From contig NZ_CP165734.1 of NCBI RefSeq assembly GCF_041200145.1, positions 5,995,001 to 6,059,000 of the forward strand: a DNA stretch of 64,000 nt, read 5' to 3'. A program made the position numbers and the translations under genes. The notes beneath the pieces were generated by a model. That model saw nothing but the letters and a program-made list of their open reading frames with translations. It had not been told where the DNA came from and did not search any database. Source of the DNA: Bradyrhizobium sp. LLZ17. GTDB lineage: Bacteria; Pseudomonadota; Alphaproteobacteria; Rhizobiales; Xanthobacteraceae. Shown here piece by piece: positions 58,720 through 64,000 of this stretch. Each line of letters opens with the position of its first letter. The stretch's first letter is position 1.

Positions 58720-58757
58720 AAACCCCGTCTGCAGGCTATGTCGGTGGGAGCGGCTCG

Positions 58758-59562
58758 CTACACGAACCGCTCTGCCCGCAGCTCGACCTCAATCTTCGCG
58801 AAAATCCGCGCCAGCCGCTCCGCCCATTGCTGCTCGCCGGATTGGTCGGCGATCAAGTCCTGGCGGATTTCGATGCCGGTGTTGACGAGGCCGCGGGCCT
58901 CGGCATGCACGGGAATGGTATAGTCGGTCAGATCGCTCGCGCTATAGGGCTCGTTGTCACCGACGACGAGATCGCCCTCGCTGCGCAAGTGCTTCAGCAG
59001 CATCTGCGGCAGCACCGTGTCGCGGTTGTAGAGCGCGCCGATGTGCCCAGGGCCGCGCAACGCCGGCATAGACCGGCGTAAAGCTGTGCAGCGACACCAG
59101 CACCGTCGGCCGCTCGTCGTGCACGCGGCCATCGATCACTGCGTTGATGCGGTGATGGTAGGGCTCGAAGATCTCCTGCCGCCGCGCCCTGCGCTCGTCC
59201 TCGGTGATTGCCTCATTGCCCGGGATTGCAGTTGCTTCGGACATCACGGGAATCGAGCTTGGCGCGCCGGGCGGCCGGTTGCAGTCGATCACGAGCCGCG
59301 AATAGCGCTGCGCGATCAGGTGCGCATCGAGCAATTTGGCGAGCCGCTCGGCAACACCGGCAATGCCGATATCCCAGGCGATGTGCCGTGTCAGCTCGCT
59401 CTCGGCAACGCCGAGATCGCCGAGCGCATGCGGCAGCACCCGTCCGTAGTGGTCCGCGGTGAGCAGGAAAGGCGATACTCCCCCTGCATTCACCTCATGC
59501 ACTGGCGGAATGTCGCCCTTGCCAAGGAGTTGATCCATCGCGCCGGCTGTGTCTAAAGCCAT
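58758..59562 (-). CDS. N-formylglutamate amidohydrolase family, frameshifted
   Basis: About 267 residues after removing one base from CCC at 59046-59048 (joins SFTPVYAGVARPW to HIGALYNRDTVLPQ). Blocks SPFLLTADHYGRVLPHALGDLGV, RHIAWDIGIAGVAERLAKLL, LVIDCNRPPGAPSSIP, LVSLHSFTPV and HAEARGLVNTGIEIRQDLI match FGase proteins that hydrolyse N-formyl-glutamate in histidine catabolism or related N-acyl substrates. No hut genes are near. Confidence 0.82.
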
Positions 59563-59652
59563 CTTGATTGCCTATTGAAAAAGCAGTCGTCCCCCAAATT
59601 GGGCAGAATCGCTATAGATTGATCTGCCCAAAATCACCATGATTGACTGACG

Positions 59653-60564
59653 ATGCCGCTACTGACGATTCATCACAAGACCGAATATCGCTACGACCGT
59701 CCCGTGGCGTTCGGCGAACACAGGATCATGCTCCGTCCGCGCGACGGGCACGATCTGCGCGTGCTCGACTCCCGGCTCGAGATCTCGCCGGTGCCGATGT
59801 CGCTGCACTGGATTCACGACGTGTTCGGTAACTCGGTCGCGATCGCCAATTTCGACGAACGCGCGGACACGTTGACATTCGATTGGCACGTCACCGTCGA
59901 GCACAATCCGGTCGAGGAGTTTGCGCTCACGCCGGATGATCCCGCCTATTTCTACCCGTTCGTCTACGACGACGAGGAATTTCCCGACCTTGTGCAATAC
60001 ACCACGCCGCAATATGCCGATGCCGAGGGCCATATCGGGGAATGGGCGCGCGGCTTTCTCGACGAGGACGCGCCGACACCAACATTCAAGATCCTGAGCG
60101 GCATGACGCATGGCATCCGCAAGCAGTTCAAATATCGCAAGCGTCATGAGCTCGGCACCCAGCACCCGCTCGACACATTGCAATCGGGCACGGGAACTTG
60201 TCGGGACTATGCGCTGTTTATGATCGAGGCGTTGCGCCAGCTCGGCATCGCCGCGCGATTTGTCTCCGGCTACATCTTCGTGCCCGAGGACGTCGAGGGA
60301 CATCATGTCGGCGGCGGCTCGACCCATGCCTGGGTGCAGGTCTATTTGCCGAGCGCGGGCTGGATCGAGTTCGATCCGACCAACGGCATCGTCGGCACAC
60401 GCGACCTCATCCGTGTCGCGGTGGCGCGCGATCCGCGGCAGGCGATCCCGCTGCACGGCGTCTATATCGGGCCTGCGGGTGCCTTCGACGGGATGGAAGT
60501 GACCATCAAGGTGGTGTCGGACGACCAGGACAACGATCGGGTGATGCAGGCAGAAGTTTTGTAG
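59653..60564 (+). CDS. Transglutaminase-like protein (cysteine peptidase fold)
   Basis: 303 residues. N-terminal beta domain (LTIHHKTEYRYDRPVAFGEHRIMLRPR), then catalytic Cys in SGTGTCRDYALFMIEALRQLG, His in GGSTHAWVQVYLPSAGW and Asp in EFDPTNGIVG. The complete triad predicts amidase or isopeptidase activity on peptides. No signal peptide. The next gene starts immediately after its stop, giving a co-translated pair. Confidence 0.9.
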   Translation: MPLLTIHHKTEYRYDRPVAFGEHRIMLRPRDGHDLRVLDSRLEISPVPMSLHWIHDVFGNSVAIANFDERADTLTFDWHVTVEHNPVEEFALTPDDPAYFYPFVYDDEEFPDLVQYTTPQYADAEGHIGEWARGFLDEDAPTPTFKILSGMTHGIRKQFKYRKRHELGTQHPLDTLQSGTGTCRDYALFMIEALRQLGIAARFVSGYIFVPEDVEGHHVGGGSTHAWVQVYLPSAGWIEFDPTNGIVGTRDLIRVAVARDPRQAIPLHGVYIGPAGAFDGMEVTIKVVSDDQDNDRVMQAEVL

Positions 60565-61380
60565 ATGGAGATCAAGATCGGCTTCGACATCACCTACGCG
60601 GCGGCGCAGCCGACGCCGATGGTGATCATGCTCAACATCCACCCCTCGCGGCAGGCCGACATCATCGGCAAGGAGACGGTGGTCGCGGAGCCCGACGTTC
60701 CCATCCGCTTTTATCAGGACGCCTTCGGCAACATCTGCGGCCGCCTCGTCGCGCCGGCCGGCGGCGTGACGTTGAAGGGCCGCGCGCTGGTGCGCGACAG
60801 CGGCCTGCCCGACGAAGTGATGCCGGGCGCGCAGCAGATCCCGATCGAGCAACTGCCGAACGAGCTGATGCTCTATCTGATGCCGAGCCGCTATTGCGAG
60901 ACCGACAAGCTCACCGACATCGCCTGGTCGCTGTTCGCCAGGACAGAACCCGGTTGGAAACGCGTCTGCGCGATCACCGAGTTCGTGCACAAGCACGTCA
61001 CGTTCGGATACCAGCACGCCCATCATATGAAGTCGGCGCATGATGTCTACGAGCAGACGACCGGTGTCTGCCGCGACTTCGCGCATCTGGCCCTCACCTT
61101 CTGCCGCTGCATGGGCATCCCCGCGCGCTATTGTACCGGCTATATGGGCGACATCGGCATTCCGCCGGATCCGTCTCCGATGGATTTTTCCGGATGGTTT
61201 CAGGTCTGGCTCTCAGGCAAATGGTTCACCTTCGACGCCCGCCACAACATTCCCCGCAAGGGCCGCATCCTGATGGCCACCGGCCGCGACGCCGCCGATG
61301 TCGCGCTGTCGACGAGCTTTGGCCGGATGGAGTTGAAGAAGTTCGAGGTGGTGAGTGAGGAGGTGCTGACGGCGGGGTGA
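60565..61380 (+). CDS. Transglutaminase-like protein, second of pair, catalytic His not evident
   Basis: 271 residues. ATG directly follows the previous TAG. N-terminal beta domain (GFDITYAAAQPTPMVIMLN), Cys in QTTGVCRDFAHLALTFCRCMG, and FTFDARHNIPRKGR with the Asp. Where the first protein has HAW, this one has MDFSGWFQVWLSGKW, so the usual catalytic His is replaced. A partner or pseudo-enzyme role is possible. Family and pairing are typical of rhizobia. Confidence 0.87.
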   Translation: MEIKIGFDITYAAAQPTPMVIMLNIHPSRQADIIGKETVVAEPDVPIRFYQDAFGNICGRLVAPAGGVTLKGRALVRDSGLPDEVMPGAQQIPIEQLPNELMLYLMPSRYCETDKLTDIAWSLFARTEPGWKRVCAITEFVHKHVTFGYQHAHHMKSAHDVYEQTTGVCRDFAHLALTFCRCMGIPARYCTGYMGDIGIPPDPSPMDFSGWFQVWLSGKWFTFDARHNIPRKGRILMATGRDAADVALSTSFGRMELKKFEVVSEEVLTAG

Positions 61381-61388
61381 GTGGCGTT

Positions 61389-61477
61389 CGTCATTGCGAG
61401 CGTAGCGAAGCAATCCAGACTCCCTTCGCGGCGACAGTCTGGATTGCTTTCGTCGCAAGAGCTCCTCGCAATGACGG
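61389..61477. repeat. Intergenic repeat (CGTCATTGCGAGC... GCAATGACG)
   Basis: CGTCATTGCGAG / CTCGCAATGACG ends are inverted, and GCAATCCAGA / TCTGGATTGC form an inner palindrome. A dispersed-repeat form common in Bradyrhizobium. It sits just upstream of the GGCT-like gene. Confidence 0.8.
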
Positions 61478-61500
61478 CGTCGAGAGTTTATAGAGCGCGC

Positions 61501-61899
61501 ATGACCTCCGATCGTCTCTTCGTCTACGGCACCCTGATGCGCGGCTTCGACCATCCGATGGCGCGGCTGCTTGCGGGCCATGCGGACTTCCTCGGAGAGG
61601 CGACCTGCCGTGGCAGGCTGGTGCTCATCAAGCACTATCCGGGACTGCTGCTGTCGGACGCGCCCTCCGATCTCGTCCATGGCGAGCTGTTCCATCTGCG
61701 CGCGGGGGACGAACTGCTGCGCGAACTCGATATGTACGAGGCCTGCGGCGAAGGCTTTCCGGAGCCGACGGAATATCTGCGCAAGCTGGTCGACGTGACG
61801 CGCGCGGACGGCACGATCGAGAAGGCCTGGACCTATATCTACAACTGGCCGGTCACCGATCTGCCGCGCATCGCATCCGGCCGCTTTCTGCAGCACTAG
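61501..61899 (+). CDS. Gamma-glutamylcyclotransferase (GGCT/AIG2)-like protein
   Basis: 132 residues. Begins MTSDRLFVYGTLMRGFDHP, the YGTLxxG substrate loop, and contains VHGELFHL and LRELDMYEACGE, the Glu-bearing catalytic region (DxYE). Small cytosolic enzyme releasing 5-oxoproline from gamma-glutamyl compounds; AIG2-like members lack a proved role. The start codon has no strong ribosome site; the frame is open upstream through the repeat. Confidence 0.85.
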   Translation: MTSDRLFVYGTLMRGFDHPMARLLAGHADFLGEATCRGRLVLIKHYPGLLLSDAPSDLVHGELFHLRAGDELLRELDMYEACGEGFPEPTEYLRKLVDVTRADGTIEKAWTYIYNWPVTDLPRIASGRFLQH

Positions 61900-62459
61900 G
61901 CGGACAGCACTTCCTTGACCACGCGCACATCGACCTCGCGCTCGACATAGGTCCACTCTTCGGTTTGCCGCAGCATCGCCACCAACTCCTCGAACAGCGA
62001 GCCATGCGCGGGCGCGAATTCGAACCAGGCGAGGAAATCGAAGGGCTCGCCGAGGTCGCGACAATGATAGAGCTGGCGCGCGATCGCGGGCAGGAACCGC
62101 AGGCTGCTGGCGATGTGGTGCGATCTGTCTTCAAAGATCTTGCGCCGCTCCTCCTGCGTCAGCTCCCACCACGCCTGCGATTTGCGGATCGGGATCAGCG
62201 CCGCGCAAGTGGCCTCGATCCGGCCGAGCCCGGCCTGCAACGCGGTGAGTTGCTGCTTCTCTGCGCGCTCGGTGTAACGCAACGTGCTCGGAGCCCCCAC
62301 CAGCCGCCAAGCGTTGCGCGAGGGCACCAATGGTAATGAGACGGCATTTCCGTCGATCACCGACAGCGCCGGCATGAAGGGCAGGGGCTCGCCCGTCACC
62401 GGCGAAACCGAGGTCACGCGCCAGCCCCCGCTCTGGCCGCCTCGAAACGTCCTGAACAT
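61896..62459 (-). CDS. cld: Chlorite dismutase, short dimeric (lineage 2) type
   Basis: 187 residues. Converts chlorite to chloride and O2 with a b-type haem, or acts in detoxification. The block RKSQAWWELTQEERRKIFEDRSHHIASSLRFLPAIARQLYHCRDLGEPFDFLAWFEF closely follows the Nitrobacter winogradskyi enzyme, including the proximal His (SHH), the distal Arg (IARQ) and the ferredoxin-like repeat. No perchlorate genes nearby, so reactive-chlorine defence is the likely role. The stop overlaps the GGCT-like gene end (convergent). Confidence 0.9.
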   Translation of the reverse strand: MFRTFRGGQSGGWRVTSVSPVTGEPLPFMPALSVIDGNAVSLPLVPSRNAWRLVGAPSTLRYTERAEKQQLTALQAGLGRIEATCAALIPIRKSQAWWELTQEERRKIFEDRSHHIASSLRFLPAIARQLYHCRDLGEPFDFLAWFEFAPAHGSLFEELVAMLRQTEEWTYVEREVDVRVVKEVLSA

Positions 62460-62500
62460 GGCCCATGGAAGCGTGGAACCGGGCGCGGTTCAAGCTTTTC

Positions 62501-62636
62501 CCGTCATTCCGCGGCGCGCCTGTTGGCGCGCGCCCGGAATCCATCGCGCCGCCGGGATGCTAGGAGAAATGGATTCCGGGCTCGATGCTGCGGGCCGCTC
62601 TTCGCGCGGCCTGTCGCATCGCCCCGGAATGACGGA
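62501..62636. repeat. Intergenic repeat (CCGTCATTCCGCGGCGCGCC... GGAATGACGG)
   Basis: Outer CCGTCATTCCG / CGGAATGACGG and inner GGCGCGCCTGTTGGCGCGCGCC and GGCCGCTCTTCGCGCGGCC palindromes; GGAATCCATCG / ATGGATTCC pair. A fourth repeat type of the window, between cld and brnA. Confidence 0.8.
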
Positions 62637-62667
62637 AAGGGGCGAGATCAAACTAACGTCGAGCCGA

Positions 62668-62961
62668 TCAAGCCCGCTTCTTCGGCTTCGACTTCTGCTG
62701 CATGTAGGAGCGCAGCACCGCATTCATGCGCCGCTGATATCCCTCGCCCTCACGCTTGAAGAAATCGAGCACATCCTCGTCGAGCCGGATGGAGATGGCC
62801 TTCTTCTTGGGTGGCATCACGAGCACAGCGTCCGACCAGTCGATGTCGATCGGCACCGCATCAGGATCGTTGGCGACAGCCTCGGCGATGTCTTCATCCG
62901 TCAACGCGTCGACGCGAGCCCAGTCAGTCTTCCCTTTCCTCGGGGAGTCCCTTGAAACGAT
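62668..62961 (-). CDS. brnA: BrnA-type antitoxin, start not clear
   Basis: About 97 codons. C-terminal ribbon-helix-helix KKKAISIRLDEDVLDFFKREGEGYQRRMNAVLRSYMQQKSK is the BrnA DNA-binding end; KTDWARVDALTDEDIAEAV begins the toxin-neutralising part. The frame overlaps the brnT end by 38 nt or more, but no ATG or GTG lies where a start is expected (62900-62990), only TTG at 62904 or near-cognate codons. The interval given runs from an ATC codon and is tentative; coupling to brnT translation is likely. Confidence 0.72.
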   Translation of the reverse strand: MVSRDSPRKGKTDWARVDALTDEDIAEAVANDPDAVPIDIDWSDAVLVMPPKKKAISIRLDEDVLDFFKREGEGYQRRMNAVLRSYMQQKSKPKKRA

Positions 62962-63250
62962 TGTAGTATTTCTGCCGTTCGTCTTCTCGCGCACGCCGGA
63001 CCGAGATGAGCCGGCAGACCGTCCCCCGGATCGCACAGGCGACCGCGACTTCCCGCCCGTCGATGTAACCGAAGATTTGGTACCTGACTTCGTCATTGCG
63101 ATCCGATCGACGGATGAAGGTATAGCTTTCGAGAATTCCGCGCGCGTCCTCGAAGTCGATTCCGTGAGTTCGCAAGTTGGTCGCGCGCTTCTTCGGATCC
63201 CATCCGAAGTCGCGAACGCCCGCGAACAGCAACTGCAAATCTTCCGTCAT
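62924..63250 (-). CDS. brnT: BrnT-type toxin (RNase)
   Basis: 108 residues: FGWDPKKRATNLRTHGIDFEDA, the BrnT family start with conserved N-HGIDF, then EVRYQIFGYIDGREVAVAC and ISVRRAREDERQKYY, with the R-x-x-x-E-x-x-x-Y catalytic end. Microbial RNase of type II systems, co-encoded with BrnA. Start at 63250 (ATG) or a GTG at 63271. An inverted repeat sits about 110 bp upstream. Confidence 0.85.
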   Translation of the reverse strand: MTEDLQLLFAGVRDFGWDPKKRATNLRTHGIDFEDARGILESYTFIRRSDRNDEVRYQIFGYIDGREVAVACAIRGTVCRLISVRRAREDERQKYYNRFKGLPEERED

Positions 63251-63338
63251 GGCAAAGTATCCAAATGACACCGCATTTTGCCGCGCATGAGGTTTGCTAT
63301 GACGTCTGAAGCCGTAGCCGCGACTTCATCGTATGCCT

Positions 63339-63373
63339 GTATATACAAACGTAATCGTTGTGTGTCAACGATT
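63339..63373. promoter_or_regulatory. Inverted repeats upstream of brnT, probable operator region
   Basis: TGTATATACA (63339-63348) and AATCGTTG-N5-CAACGATT (63353-63373, 8-bp perfect arms) lie in the AT-rich part of the 63251-63582 gap. BrnA autorepresses brnTA in known systems, so one may be its site; the divergent dnaG promoter also lies in this gap. No gene is supported there. Confidence 0.5.
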
Positions 63374-63582
63374 CCGGTCCCGGTGGGAAAGCTCGAAACT
63401 GATTGTTGCATGGGCGGGTAGTCTAGGAACTCCGGGTGGGGATTTCGTTTCGCGAGAAACTTTCCTCCCTGTGCATAGGTCGAATAACCCGCATAACCCA
63501 GACAAACCTAACTTTAGGGCCGGCCGCACCTATATCCCTGATCCTTCGCCCGACTCACTCCGGTTCGCGCTACACACAGCCC

Positions 63583-64000
63583 ATGCGCTTTACGCCCCAA
63601 TTCCTCGACGAGCTGCGTGCCCGGCTTTCGGTCTCCGAAGTCGTGGGCAAGCGCGTCAAGTTGAAGAAGGCTGGGCGCGAGTGGAAGGGACTGTCGCCGT
63701 TCCAGCAGGAGAAGACGCCCTCCTTCTACGTCAACGACCAGAAGGGTTTTTACCACGACTTCTCCTCGGGCAAGCACGGCGACATCATCAGCTTCGTGAT
63801 GGAGACCGACGGCCTGCCGTTCGCCGAAGCCGTTGAGCGGCTCGCCAACATGGCGGGCCTGCCGCTGCCGGCGGTGGCGCCGGATGCGGCGCGGCACGAG
63901 CAACGGCGCAAGTCGCTGCATGACGTCATGGATCTCGCGGCCAAGTTTTTCGCGGAAACCCTGGCGTCGCGCGTGGGCGCGAAAGCGCGTGGCTATCTTG
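63583..64000 (+). CDS. dnaG: DNA primase, N-terminal part (3' end outside window)
   Basis: 139 residues visible: MRFTPQFLDELRARLSVSEVVGKRVKLKKAGREW, CHC2-like fold PFQQEKTPSFYVNDQKGFYHDFSSGKHGDIISFVM, EAVERLANMAG. In E. coli the zinc ligands are Cys, His, Cys, Cys; here the equivalent positions read S, Q, D and S, so zinc binding is lost as in Caulobacter-type DnaG. Synthesises primers at the replication fork. ATG at 63583. The TOPRIM core is beyond the window. Confidence 0.95.
   Translation, partial: MRFTPQFLDELRARLSVSEVVGKRVKLKKAGREWKGLSPFQQEKTPSFYVNDQKGFYHDFSSGKHGDIISFVMETDGLPFAEAVERLANMAGLPLPAVAPDAARHEQRRKSLHDVMDLAAKFFAETLASRVGAKARGYL

Overview
The window reads as chromosomal DNA of a Bradyrhizobium-like alphaproteobacterium (Nitrobacteraceae). 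The base composition is GC-rich and protein types are rhizobial (phasin, Omp25/31-like barrels, ParA, LysE). The tRNA-His lacks an encoded G-1 and has G1:U72 and A73. There is a short Nitrobacter-type chlorite dismutase, and DnaG has a zinc-ligand-less CHC2 domain of the type I recall from Caulobacter. Several families of palindromic intergenic repeats are scattered through the core regions.

Layout. 1-19.9 kb is core: the aroE 3' end, an FMN alpha-hydroxy-acid oxidase, glmM, an IS5-family element inserted into a palindromic repeat, an MFS permease, two outer-membrane barrels, GST and GNAT genes, serC (with a candidate serC leader) and serA, a thiolase, a large PAS histidine kinase and a phasin. 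19.99-32.37 kb is a 12.34-kb element integrated in tRNA-His. A 45-bp att repeat bounds it, an integrase lies beside attR and arm-type repeats lie near both ends. It carries a two-gene CBASS-type defence module (CD-NTase plus SLATT two-TM effector), a convergent Apea-type HEPN gene, a terminase-like packaging operon without capsid or portal genes, a replication-like gene and an AlpA-type regulator. 32.4-35.1 kb is a worn accessory strip: a broken nucleotidyltransferase, an orphan DUF2384 antitoxin domain, a GNAT gene cut off by a stray piece of an AEC permease gene, and a double-glycine-leader peptide gene.

35-53 kb returns to core functions: an AEC permease, an orphan ParA, two tiny membrane proteins, a DapA-family lyase, LysR-trxB, an Lrp regulator, greA, carB, an MFS/ArsR divergon with paired operators, an odd tRNA-like gene, a methyltransferase, Dps, a cupin, carA and yqeY. 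53-63.3 kb is an accessory block between yqeY and dnaG: epoxide hydrolase, an ArsR-SRPBCC operon, an LVIVD protein, LysE, N-formylglutamate amidohydrolase, paired transglutaminase-like proteins, a GGCT-like protein, chlorite dismutase and a BrnTA toxin-antitoxin pair. The window ends inside dnaG.

A caution for every user of this sequence: at least eleven genes, including normally indispensable ones (trxB, greA), carry one or two short indels. Most lie in homopolymers or doublets and are 1 nt, and one more gene has an in-frame amber codon. The pattern looks more like uncorrected sequencing indels than gene decay, so frameshifted genes are listed as single genes spanning the shift.
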